Shown in pieces: positions 36,447 through 44,059 of a DNA stretch of 64,000 nt. The notes under the pieces were generated by a model. The model saw only the letters and a program-made list of their open reading frames with translations, had not been told where the DNA came from and did not search any database. Positions within the stretch are counted from its first letter, which is position 1. Each line of letters opens with the position of its first letter. The stretch is taken from assembly GCA_017999985.1 (NCBI GenBank), contig JAGNKU010000011.1, positions 1-64,000 of the forward strand, in the 5' to 3' direction. A program made the translations under genes and the position numbers. This DNA comes from Phycisphaerae bacterium (GTDB taxonomy: Bacteria; Planctomycetota; Phycisphaerae; UBA1845; Fen-1342).

Positions 36447-38324
36447 CTACAGTCCCACAAGCCTCGCCAGGCTCAGCTCCAGCACCGTTACCGGGTGCTT
36501 CAGCCCGTAGGCTTCGAGCACCTCGGGGTGAATTTCGCCCATCACGCCGAGCGGTGCCCCGTCGGCCGCGTGCAACGCCGCCACGCGCCCGGGAATGTAG
36601 CTGCGATGCTCCGTGGCCTTCACCGTGTACGCCGCGCCCATCTCGTGCACAAACGCATCCGCAACCGCGCGGATGTCCGCGTACCCGACGTGCGTCCCGA
36701 TCATCGCCGCCGCGACGTAACGCTCCTCGCGCGCCCCCGTCTCCGCCGCCGCATCGACAAAACAACAATCACCGACCTCGAAGAGATACTGTGGCAGATC
36801 GTATTGCTTGTTGATCGCCAGCGTCTCCAGCAGCCCCGGCAGCAGCGACACGCGGCACATCGTCTGCTCCGTGCTGATCGGGTTGTCGATCTGCACGGCC
36901 CGCGCATCCGGCGGCACACGCCATTTCTCGAACGCCGCCGGCACACTCGTCAGCACGAGCGTCATCACCTGGTGGAAGCCGAGGCCGGTCAGCACACGGC
37001 GGGCCGTCACCGACTGCTCCTCGATCGCGCGTGGCGCCCCCACCGTGAATGTCGGCACCAGCCGCGGCGTCAGGTTGCCATAGCCATGCGCGATGGCCGC
37101 GTCTTCCATCAGGTCCACCGCGTGCATGACATCGTTGCGATACGCCGGCACGAACACGCGCAGCGTGTCGCCGTGCGGACCCTCCTCGACGCCATGGCCC
37201 ATCGATTCGAGCAATTCCGCGAGCTGCGCCGCGTTCAAGTCCGCCCCGATCGTCTCCGCGGCCAGCTTCACATCGAGCGTCAGCTCGGTCGGCCGCAGGT
37301 CCGGCGTAATCCGCACATCCCCTTCGTGCCTCCGTGCCTCCGTGCCTCCGTGCCTCTCCGCAATCACACACTCGATCTCGATCTCCGGCATGATCTCCTT
37401 GAAGCTCGTCACGAGGATGTTCAGCGCGCGGTCCACGGTCCGTTGCGACGTGCCGGTGACGTCGATGAAGAAGCCCTTGGTGTCCATCGTCACGCGCGTG
37501 CACTCGCTGTTGATGATCGGCGGCAGCGCCATGACCGTCCCCACGCCGTCGCGCAGCAGCGGGTATTTCTTCAGCGGCCTCAGCAGGTGTGCGTACGCCA
37601 CGCCGGTCTTGTGCCGCTCCAGGATTTCGCGCGGCGTCAGCGCACTGGCCGGGTCGTCCGGCGGGAATCCCAGCGGCACAAAACGCAGGCCATCGGGATC
37701 GACCGCGTCGTAGTGAAAGACGTCGCCCTTGAGCGTGTCCAAGTCAAACACGCCGATCGACGCGAGCTTGCGGTCGCGGCCCAGCGCCCAGTGCAGGTCC
37801 TCCTGGAGGTTCATGACGAGCTTGATGGTCGTGTTCGTAAGACGGACGTTGCGAATGACGGCGTAAGCGACATACGGGCGAAAGCTGTCCGGATTGGAGA
37901 GCTGCGGATCGACCTGCACGCGCAGCCGCGCCGCGTTGAGCGGATACTCGACCAGGCCGGTCTGCACGCCGAGGTAGCCGCGGATGTAGCGGGCCATGCC
38001 GCCCGGATCGAAGATGTCCGGCCGGACGGCGAGCATGTTCAGGCGGATGACCTGGCTGGTGCCGAGGTCCTTCAGCTCGTCGGGGAAGGTGCGGAAGTCG
38101 GCGCCGCAATTCGCGCACAGCAGCGGCGGCCCCTGCGCCTCAGTGCGGTCGTAGATCTTGCCGCAGACCTCGCACACGAACTCCTGCATGTCCGCGACCT
38201 CTTCGATCTCGCAGCCCAGCTTCGGCAGCATCTCCACGAGGTCGTTGACGCTCAGTCGCGTCCCATCCGCACCCGTCGCAATCCGCGCCAGCAGCGTTTC
38301 CACCGGCATATCAATGATCGGCAT
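36447..38324 (-). CDS. pheT: Phenylalanine-tRNA ligase beta subunit, archaeal/eukaryotic type
   Basis: This 625-aa beta subunit is about 170 residues shorter than the standard bacterial one. It lacks the N-terminal tRNA-binding EMAP domain and the C-terminal anticodon domain, as in the archaeal/cytosolic type. Recognisable parts are the B3/4 region (PLLRDGVGTVMALPPIINS), the B5 domain and a catalytic-like core (FTVGAPRAIEEQSVTARRVL). Unusual points are a zinc-ribbon-like insert (Cys51, Cys54, Cys70, Cys73) and an octanucleotide repeat that codes RHGGTEARRHEG around residue 325. pheS lies upstream on the same strand but about 200 bp away, with a palindromic repeat between. Confidence 0.93.
   Translation of the reverse strand: MPIIDMPVETLLARIATGADGTRLSVNDLVEMLPKLGCEIEEVADMQEFVCEVCGKIYDRTEAQGPPLLCANCGADFRTFPDELKDLGTSQVIRLNMLAVRPDIFDPGGMARYIRGYLGVQTGLVEYPLNAARLRVQVDPQLSNPDSFRPYVAYAVIRNVRLTNTTIKLVMNLQEDLHWALGRDRKLASIGVFDLDTLKGDVFHYDAVDPDGLRFVPLGFPPDDPASALTPREILERHKTGVAYAHLLRPLKKYPLLRDGVGTVMALPPIINSECTRVTMDTKGFFIDVTGTSQRTVDRALNILVTSFKEIMPEIEIECVIAERHGGTEARRHEGDVRITPDLRPTELTLDVKLAAETIGADLNAAQLAELLESMGHGVEEGPHGDTLRVFVPAYRNDVMHAVDLMEDAAIAHGYGNLTPRLVPTFTVGAPRAIEEQSVTARRVLTGLGFHQVMTLVLTSVPAAFEKWRVPPDARAVQIDNPISTEQTMCRVSLLPGLLETLAINKQYDLPQYLFEVGDCCFVDAAAETGAREERYVAAAMIGTHVGYADIRAVADAFVHEMGAAYTVKATEHRSYIPGRVAALHAADGAPLGVMGEIHPEVLEAYGLKHPVTVLELSLARLVGL
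37326..37357. repeat. Octanucleotide repeat GTGCCTCC x4 inside pheT
   Basis: Four head-to-tail 8-bp units occupy 37326-37333, 37334-37341, 37342-37349 and 37350-37357 (the last ends CTCT). They lie within the pheT coding sequence. On the coding strand the GGAGGCAC unit cycles through all three frames and yields RHGGTEARRHEG. A gain or loss of one unit would shift the frame. Confidence 0.85.
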
Positions 38325-38407
38325 GGCAGCTCCTTAGCGTGCCGTGAATACATCCAAATGGCCCAGTGTACAGCGGCGCACCGCGACCGAGCCAGCCTAA
38401 GAGGCAA

Positions 38408-38469
38408 GTGTGCCACTGCTCTTGAGCAGTGTTTCGCGCGGATGCCATTGCTCAAGAGCAGTGGCACAC
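38408..38469. repeat. REP-like palindromic element between pheS and pheT
   Basis: A 24-nt left arm (38408-38431) and right arm (38446-38469) are reverse complements except at one position, with a 14-nt loop. Each arm contains its own palindrome (CTGCTC-TT-GAGCAG and the converse). The arms read GTGTGCCACTGCTC... and ...GAGCAGTGGCACAC. The design is that of a dispersed REP or MITE-like intergenic element, and a related wording (GCCACTGCTCTTGAGCAGTG-like) is familiar from planctomycete genomes. It could form a strong mRNA hairpin between pheS and pheT. Confidence 0.75.
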
Positions 38470-38525
38470 GGTTCGCGGCCGATCCCCTTGGTGCCCTAGT
38501 GTCTTGGTGGTCCGTCCGGCGGACA

Positions 38526-40052
38526 TCACGCCTTGCACAGCGGCTCCTCCCGCAGCCATGGCATCGTCGCGTAGAACAGCTCGCCGATCGAATCCACGCC
38601 GTGGACCATCATCGCCAGCCGCTCCAGGCCCAAACCCCACGCCAGCACGCGGTCCCTGATGCCCACCGGCAGCGTCACCTCCGGCCGGAACACGCCCGAG
38701 CCGCCCATCTCCACCCAGTCCTTCCGGCTCTCCAGGTACAGCAGCACCTCCGCCGACGGCTCCGTGTACGGGAAGAAGCTCGGGTTCACCTTCACCTTCG
38801 GGAAGCCCATCTTCGCGTAGAACGCCGTCAGCGTCCCGATCAGCGTCGCCAGGCTCGCCTGCGGATCGACGATGATCCCATCCACCTGGTGGAACACCGG
38901 CAGGTGCTTGTAGTCCGCCGTCTCACGCCGGAACACCGGCCCGATCACGAAGTACTTGCCCGGCCTGCCCTGCGTGTGCCGAGCCAGGGCCCGCATGGTC
39001 GCCGCAGTCGTATGTGTCCGCAGTACCGGCCTTTGCGCTAAGTCACGGCTCCAGGTGTACTGCCACCCGGTCGAGCCGGTGTCGCCGCCGTTCTCGTGCG
39101 TCGCCTTAATCCGCTCGACGAGCGCATCGTCCGGCAGCCGGCAGCGGTCCGGCCGGGCCACGTAAAAAGTGTCCTGCATGTCCCGCGCGGGATGGTCCTG
39201 CGGCTGGAACAGGGCGTCGAAATCCCAGAAGCTCGACTCCACCCACGGGCTGACGATCTCCTCGAATCCCATCTCGAGGAACACCCGCCGCACGCGATCC
39301 AGCGTCCGCTGGAACGGGTGCTCCTTGCCCGGGTAGAGCTTCTTCGCCGCCAGCGTCACATCGTACGGCTGAATGTCGACTTCGCGCCAGCCACCCTCCG
39401 CGAGCAACTCCGGCGTAAGCTGCGTCACCTTCTTCCGCCCCTTCACACCCGCCGCCAGCAGCTTCCGCCCGTTGTCCGTGATCGCCACGTGCCGCGCGGT
39501 CCGCTCCTTCAGCACCACGAATCCTTTGCGCGGCGTAAGCAGCTTCAGGGCCTCTGTGACCGGCAGCCCCTCCGCCTCCAGCTCCGCCCGCGTCGCCACG
39601 CGCCCGCCAGCCAGTGCCTTGATCAGCCGCTCGTCCGGCTCCGGCGTACTGGTGGGCCCGGCGCCGATCAGCACGAGCCGATCGCCGTCCTTCTTCGCCC
39701 ACTGCCGCTGATTCAGCCAGCGCAGGCACCCACCGACCTGGCCGGCGTTCAGCCCGCAGTGATTGGGGATTTCCGTCAGCTTGCACGATCCTCCCTGCGC
39801 CGCCAGCACGCCCGCGACGACGCGTTCCGGCAGCGGCTGGCGGGCAAACACCTCGGCATCCGGACCGAGCCGCAGCTCCTCAAACGTCGTCTCCTCGACA
39901 ACGACGTACCCCGCGTGCCGCAGTTCGCCGCACGCCGCGGTCACGGGCGACTGATCCAGCTCCATGGCCCGCGCCAGGTCCGTAATGGCGACCTGGCCAG
40001 CGGCGTCGCCCAGGCGCCGCAGGACCTCATATTGAACTTGTGGCAGCTCCAT
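38526..40052 (-). CDS. pheS: Phenylalanine-tRNA ligase alpha subunit, archaeal/eukaryotic type
   Basis: This 508-aa protein has an N-terminal array of winged-helix domains (about 1-200, with VQYEVLRRLGDAAGQVAITDLARAM split over two motifs). This is the archaeal/cytosolic PheRS alpha layout rather than the coiled-coil bacterial one. The class II catalytic core follows, with HPFQRTLDRVRRVFLEMGF, motif 2 IGPVFRRETADYKHLPVFHQ and motif 3 AWGLGLERLAMM. It activates Phe and charges tRNA-Phe as (alpha-beta)2. ATG 40052 with AGGGA upstream is preferred to the GTG two codons earlier. Confidence 0.94.
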   Translation of the reverse strand: MELPQVQYEVLRRLGDAAGQVAITDLARAMELDQSPVTAACGELRHAGYVVVEETTFEELRLGPDAEVFARQPLPERVVAGVLAAQGGSCKLTEIPNHCGLNAGQVGGCLRWLNQRQWAKKDGDRLVLIGAGPTSTPEPDERLIKALAGGRVATRAELEAEGLPVTEALKLLTPRKGFVVLKERTARHVAITDNGRKLLAAGVKGRKKVTQLTPELLAEGGWREVDIQPYDVTLAAKKLYPGKEHPFQRTLDRVRRVFLEMGFEEIVSPWVESSFWDFDALFQPQDHPARDMQDTFYVARPDRCRLPDDALVERIKATHENGGDTGSTGWQYTWSRDLAQRPVLRTHTTAATMRALARHTQGRPGKYFVIGPVFRRETADYKHLPVFHQVDGIIVDPQASLATLIGTLTAFYAKMGFPKVKVNPSFFPYTEPSAEVLLYLESRKDWVEMGGSGVFRPEVTLPVGIRDRVLAWGLGLERLAMMVHGVDSIGELFYATMPWLREEPLCKA

Positions 40053-40428
40053 GCACACGTCCCTCGGACAGCACCCGTGACACCGGCCGGTCGCCGGTGC
40101 AGGGCTTGTCTGTATCCTAAGCGCAGCCCCGGCTCAAGTGCGAGCGAGCGTCCGGGCCAGAGTTTTCGGAACCAGGGCCGAAACCGACGAGCCGGGCGAA
40201 GCCGGGGCAAACCGGACGGCACCGACCGCTCATAAAAAATGCTCTCACAGCCCGGACGGGCCGGCTGGCGCCCTCCAGCCCGGTGGTCTGCTGCGCCTAC
40301 AGCGCATCGTGCATCGGGCCACTCAGCACGCGGGGTATAATTCAACGCTCTTGGACGCGGACGAGACGGAATCGTCCCACCGGCTGAATTCGACCCACGG
40401 CCCGGTGATCTCCTGAGGAGGAAGAAGC
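40053..40428. other. Divergent intergenic region pheS / coiled-coil gene
   Basis: There is no gene in this 376-bp region. A perfect TATAAT at 40336-40341 points toward the small coiled-coil gene, whose leader ends in AGGAGGAAG. On the pheS side, several GC-rich inverted segments (CCGG-rich) and an A6/T6 run occur upstream of the gene. I could not assign a T-box or a leader peptide. Confidence 0.5.
40336..40341 (+). promoter_or_regulatory. -10 box for the small coiled-coil protein gene
   Basis: A perfect TATAAT is followed 88 bp later by the ATG at 40429. No convincing -35 is present at 17 bp. Confidence 0.45.
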
Positions 40429-40716
40429 ATGAACGAGGCCGAATTCCAGAAGCGTTTGGCCGAGCTGGTTTCCGAGATCGACGCGCTGCCGGAGGGCGAG
40501 CGCGACCGGCTCCGCAAGCTGGCGGATGAGACGAAGGACCGTCACGAGCAGATCAAGAAGAGCGTCAGCAGCCTGCAGGAAAGCATCGATTTCCTGCGCC
40601 TCGGCATCAAGTACATGCTGTTTGACCTGGAAGCAACCCGCCGCGAGAACGGCTACCTGCGCAAGATGCTCGAGCAGGACCCCAACGGCGGAAACAACAA
40701 CGGCGAAACCCAGTAA
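40429..40716 (+). CDS. Small acidic coiled-coil protein of unknown function
   Basis: This 95-aa protein consists of two long helices (about 3-50 and 52-85) rich in Leu, Glu, Lys and Arg heptads (AELVSEIDALPEGERDRLRK, then KSVSSLQESIDFLRLGIKYM). It has a hydrophilic Asn/Gly tail. The ATG is preceded by a strong AGGAGGAAG. It is monocistronic, with its own -10 and a strong terminator, so it is likely a real, well-expressed gene. No family is recognised. Confidence 0.8.
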   Translation: MNEAEFQKRLAELVSEIDALPEGERDRLRKLADETKDRHEQIKKSVSSLQESIDFLRLGIKYMLFDLEATRRENGYLRKMLEQDPNGGNNNGETQ

Positions 40717-40822
40717 CTCGGACCCCCAAGCCAGCACGCGACCCGCCGACCGATCCTCCGCGGGTCCCGTGCATTAGACCCACACCGGCCTCCCTTCGAA
40801 GGGTGGCGACCCTTCCGATGCT

Positions 40823-40860
40823 GCCGCGAGCCCGGCGACCGCCAACGCCGGGCTCGCGGC
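40823..40860. terminator. Strong hairpin between convergent genes
   Basis: GCCGCGAGCCCGGCG (40823-40837) and its exact reverse complement (40846-40860) enclose an 8-nt loop. This is a 15-bp perfect stem. It sits between the coiled-coil gene and the convergent PD40 lipoprotein gene, and only a short CTT follows. A smaller hairpin, GAAGGGT/ACCCTTC, lies just upstream at about 40798-40815. Confidence 0.7.
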
Positions 40861-40915
40861 GCTTATGCACTCAGTGTTGCTTTGCGGGAATTGGCGCTTC
40901 CGAGGCGCCACACGT

Positions 40916-42340
40916 CTACTGACTAGCTGGCTGGCTCATGGGCGCGGAGTCCTTGTCCTGCAGGAATTCTGTCACAACTTCCTGCGGCCACGTCGTGCTG
41001 ATGATCCGGCGCTCTACCTGCCGCGCGTCAAAATCCAGTTTCAGCAACGCGATCTCGGCACGCTGCTTCTCACCCTTCGGCCCGGGCACGACCGCGCAGC
41101 ACAGTTCGTTGTTGCTCCGCCATGCGGGCACTGTGCGGAGCTGATCGACTTCCCCTTCGCCCAGCACCGCCCAGATATCCCCGGTTGCGACCGTGAAGAT
41201 CGCGATGCGACCGTCGCCGCCCGGCACCGCGACATGCCGCTGATCGGGGCTAAGCTCGAACAGCATCAAGGCATCAGGCAGCGTGTCATCCGCCGCGCGC
41301 GCCGTCAGCCGCGTGACGCCCGGCTGGCGACCGGGGTCCACGGCGAACAAGCCGGCCCGCTGCGGCATGTCCGCCGACACACAGGGCATGTGCACTTCGA
41401 GCGTGGCGAACAGGACGCGGCCATCGCGCAGGCAGCGCACCCGCACCCAGTTCTGAAACACGATGCCAGCCAGTTCTTCCGGGTCCGGCAGCTCTGCCAG
41501 CGGCGTCCCACCGGCCCCGCAAACTTGCCGGCGGGCTACGACGCCCAACCGCAGGTTCTTGTCATCGTCGTCACCGGGCGTATTCGTGGCCGCGTACACG
41601 ATGTAGCGGCTGTCCGCTGACCAATCCGGATACGCCGCCGCGTGGTCCGCAACGAGCTGTGGCGTCCCGCCGTCGAGCGCCACAACAAACAGCGCCGGCG
41701 GCTGGCTCCCGCTCGCGGCAGCGCTGCGATACGCTACCAGCTTCCCGCTCGGTGATACGCACAGATCCTCGTAGGCATTGATCGAGCGCACGATCACGCG
41801 CGCCGGTCCGGATGTCCCGGCGTCGTTCAGCCGGACAAGCTCCAGCATGTTGGCGTTCGCACTCATCCCCTTCAGCTCGTCCCACTTCTCACCCAGCTTC
41901 TCCGCCAAGCCATCGCCGAGCTTGTCACGCACGTAGATGAGCAACGCCGGCGTCTCGCCGTCACTCAGCCCGTGGATCGACTCCGGCTCAAAGCCGTCCC
42001 AGCCGCCCTGATGCGTCATCAACTCCTCTCTCAGCCGCGGGCCACGCGTTTCGATCGTTTTGCGCTGCTCCGGCGTAAGCAGCGGCTCGAGCGCCTCCCA
42101 CGTCTTCACGAGTTCCGTCCGCGACCACACGAGTTGTTTCGAGTCGGGCAACCACGCCACCGAACGCACGCTCTCGGCCACGCGCGCCGAGAGTCTGCCG
42201 GACTCGTCGCAGAGATACAGACCGTCCGTCGGCCTCACGGTCGCCCAACGTCCATCGGGCGACCAGGTGACGCGTTTCTCAGGCAGACAGCCACAGACGC
42301 CGCCCAACAATACAACTGCCAATACAACCAACCGTTTCAT
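40916..42340 (-). CDS. Lipoprotein with WD40/PD40 (TolB-like) beta-propeller
   Basis: This 474-aa protein has a lipoprotein signal ending at Cys18 (GGVCGC). It carries repeated PD40-type blades: RVTWSPDGRWATVRP, LCVSPSGKLVAYRS, YPDWSADSRYIVYAA and FELSPDQRHVAVPGG. It is a probable seven-bladed propeller facing the periplasm, with a helical insertion around 85-165. Its ATG overlaps the anti-sigma stop (ATGA), so it belongs to the sigma / anti-sigma operon and may act in envelope sensing. That role is an inference from context. Confidence 0.82.
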   Translation of the reverse strand: MKRLVVLAVVLLGGVCGCLPEKRVTWSPDGRWATVRPTDGLYLCDESGRLSARVAESVRSVAWLPDSKQLVWSRTELVKTWEALEPLLTPEQRKTIETRGPRLREELMTHQGGWDGFEPESIHGLSDGETPALLIYVRDKLGDGLAEKLGEKWDELKGMSANANMLELVRLNDAGTSGPARVIVRSINAYEDLCVSPSGKLVAYRSAAASGSQPPALFVVALDGGTPQLVADHAAAYPDWSADSRYIVYAATNTPGDDDDKNLRLGVVARRQVCGAGGTPLAELPDPEELAGIVFQNWVRVRCLRDGRVLFATLEVHMPCVSADMPQRAGLFAVDPGRQPGVTRLTARAADDTLPDALMLFELSPDQRHVAVPGGDGRIAIFTVATGDIWAVLGEGEVDQLRTVPAWRSNNELCCAVVPGPKGEKQRAEIALLKLDFDARQVERRIISTTWPQEVVTEFLQDKDSAPMSQPASQ

Positions 42341-42846
42341 GACTCGCCTCCCGGTCTCGGTACAGAGACCGCTGAATTCCAGATTAAACGCGCCGCATTG
42401 GCTGGCTTCGCCTGGCGCGCATGTTCGATCAGACGTTCGGTCGACCAGAATCCACCCGCCAACGCCACCGGCCGCGTCTCCGGCACAACCGCCACCTGCG
42501 GTTGCACACGCCCCGGCAGGCCGCCCCCGCCACGCCACAAGCCGGCACCAATACCCAAACCTAGCACCAACGCCGCCGCCAAGCCCGCGACGTTGCGTAC
42601 GATCCGCAAACGCCGGCGCGCCTCCTCGAGCTTGTGCAGCCGCAACGCAGGGAATGGCGGCAGCGCCCCGCCGCCCCCCGAACGTAGCACCGCACGGGCC
42701 GCCGCGGCCGCCGCATCAAACTCGCGCGCCCGCGACGCGGCGGCAGCGTCATGCGCCAGATACGCCGTCAACAGGTCCGCCGCGTCCGGCGTCAGGCCAC
42801 CCAAGGCCCGATCCATCAGCAGTCGTTCCAGTGTTTCCGTGTCCAT
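42337..42846 (-). CDS. Putative anti-sigma factor, single-pass membrane protein
   Basis: This 169-aa protein has a cytoplasmic N-terminal domain of about 80 residues (DTETLERLLMDRALGGLTPD, typical of anti-sigma N-termini). One TM helix follows (about 84-104, NVAGLAAALVLGLGIGAGLW), then an extracytoplasmic tail of about 65 residues. No HxxxCxxC zinc motif is seen. Its position right after an ECF sigma gene (32-bp gap) is the main support. It is coupled to the PD40 lipoprotein gene by ATGA. Confidence 0.8.
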   Translation of the reverse strand: MDTETLERLLMDRALGGLTPDAADLLTAYLAHDAAAASRAREFDAAAAAARAVLRSGGGGALPPFPALRLHKLEEARRRLRIVRNVAGLAAALVLGLGIGAGLWRGGGGLPGRVQPQVAVVPETRPVALAGGFWSTERLIEHARQAKPANAARLIWNSAVSVPRPGGES

Positions 42847-42878
42847 CGCTGTTGCCTCACATCGCGCGGGCAGCCGCC

Positions 42879-43358
42879 TCATACATCCGCGTCCAGCACG
42901 GCGACGCGCAAGCGCCGCAGCGCGTGGTGCAGCCGCGACCGCACCGTGCCGATTGGAATCTGCAGGACATCGGCGATCTCTTCGTACGACAACTCGTCGC
43001 GCAAACGCAATTCCAGCGTCTCTCGAAACATGTCGGGCAGCTCCGCGATCGCGCGCCGCACGTGCTCGAGCCGCGCGTCGACGGGCTGCCCGCGCGTTGC
43101 CACATCCGCCGGCAACCGTTGCATCGGTCGGCGGCGGCGTTGCGCGGTCAGCGCCACGTTGCGGGCAATCGCGAAGAGCCAGGCACGCGGCGAAACCGCC
43201 TCCGCGAGCCATTCCATCCGCCGACTCGCCTGCAAAAACGTCTCCTGCAGCAGGTCCTCCGCGGCATGATGATCGCCGAAGCGCCGGCGCAGGTACGCGA
43301 GCAACCCCGGCCCCACGTCACGGTAGAGAGCTTCCAAGCGTGTGAGGGCGTCGTCCAC
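42879..43358 (-). CDS. ECF-type RNA polymerase sigma factor
   Basis: This 159-aa protein has region 2 (LLAYLRRRFGDHHAAEDLLQ, then ETFLQASRRMEWL and PRAWLFAIARNVA) and region 4 (AELPDMFRETLELRLRDELS, then YEEIADVLQIPIGTVRSRLH). The start is GTG. It should direct RNA polymerase to a small regulon, probably held by the membrane anti-sigma factor encoded next. No clear autoregulated -35/-10 pair was identified. Confidence 0.94.
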   Translation of the reverse strand: MDDALTRLEALYRDVGPGLLAYLRRRFGDHHAAEDLLQETFLQASRRMEWLAEAVSPRAWLFAIARNVALTAQRRRRPMQRLPADVATRGQPVDARLEHVRRAIAELPDMFRETLELRLRDELSYEEIADVLQIPIGTVRSRLHHALRRLRVAVLDADV

Positions 43359-43451
43359 GAATCGCGCGCTCCACCCTTCACGTCGCGCGCCGCTGACGGA
43401 AAGTTCGCGCGCGGCCGAAAATCTGCGGCGCCGACCGCGTGCGCCCCGGAA

Positions 43452-43895
43452 CTAGCGCGCGCCCGGCGCGTGCGCCCGTTGGCGCGCACTCCACAGCCCC
43501 ACCAGCGTGAGCGCGAGCAGCACGGAACTGGCTGCGGTGCATAAGCCGCTGATCAAGTCACCCGGGAAGTTCGGCAGGTCCGTCCCGCACGGCAGCACCG
43601 CCGGATCGTACAGCACGGCACCACGAATGCACCCGTCGGCGTCGCCGCAGATCGTCATGCAGTTCGTATCCAGCGTGCCAACCACGCGCACCGCGTCGCC
43701 AAAGTTGAAATCGCCCGCATCCGGGATGACGTACTGGCCGCCAGCGCCTTCGAACAGCACGCACCCCATGCCCGCCACCAGCACGCCGCATTCATCAATC
43801 TCCTGCATGGTGCTGTTGGGGTCGTCCGCGGTGGTCTGCGCGCCGGCCGCATGAGCGAGGCACAAGAGCGCTGCAATCAGCCCGAAGCGTCTCAT
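43452..43895 (-). CDS. Exported protein with C-terminal membrane anchor
   Basis: This 147-aa protein has a signal peptide (MRRFGLIAALLCLAHAAGAQ). A compact Cys-containing beta domain (about 35-95, GCVLFEGAGGQYVIPDAGDF, FGDAVRVVGTL) looks like a small OB/DUF5818-like barrel. A C-terminal TM (SSVLLALTLVGLW) is followed by an Arg-rich tail, which resembles a sorting or anchoring tail. GGAGAA precedes the ATG. The function is unknown and the domain guess is weak. Confidence 0.65.
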   Translation of the reverse strand: MRRFGLIAALLCLAHAAGAQTTADDPNSTMQEIDECGVLVAGMGCVLFEGAGGQYVIPDAGDFNFGDAVRVVGTLDTNCMTICGDADGCIRGAVLYDPAVLPCGTDLPNFPGDLISGLCTAASSVLLALTLVGLWSARQRAHAPGAR

Positions 43896-43960
43896 GGGAT
43901 TCTCCTATCGCACAGATTCTACACGCGGAGCGCGGCGCGGGCGGCACTTTCACCTGAACT

Positions 43961-44040
43961 CCTCCCCCGCTCAGGGGAAGCACAGGGAGGGGGTACGATG
44001 CCGATCGCCTCAACCCTCCCCCTGCCCCGCCTTGGGAGGG
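43961..44040. repeat. Pair of CCTCCC / GGGAGG palindromes
   Basis: Two hairpins lie in tandem: CCTCCC (43961) with GGGAGG (43985-43990), and CCCTCCC (44014-44020) with GGGAGGG (44034-44040). The loop of the second contains CCTGCCCC. The wording is close to the terminator at 31633-31656, so they may belong to one intergenic repeat family. They fill the gap between two minus-strand genes. Confidence 0.5.
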
Positions 44041-44059
44041 ATGGGTGCGTTGGGCGCAC

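Noticed and set aside
37326-37357. Possible CRISPR array
   Set aside because: The units are 8 bp, adjacent and without spacers, and they lie inside a coding sequence.
36342-39041. 899-aa plus-strand ORF opposite pheT and pheS
   Set aside because: It is antisense to both PheRS genes and crosses the palindrome and octanucleotide repeat. The translation is Arg/His-rich without domains.
40053-40300. T-box or leader-peptide attenuator upstream of pheS
   Set aside because: I could not identify a T-box sequence, a Phe-rich leader peptide or an antiterminator pairing, only GC-rich inverted segments.
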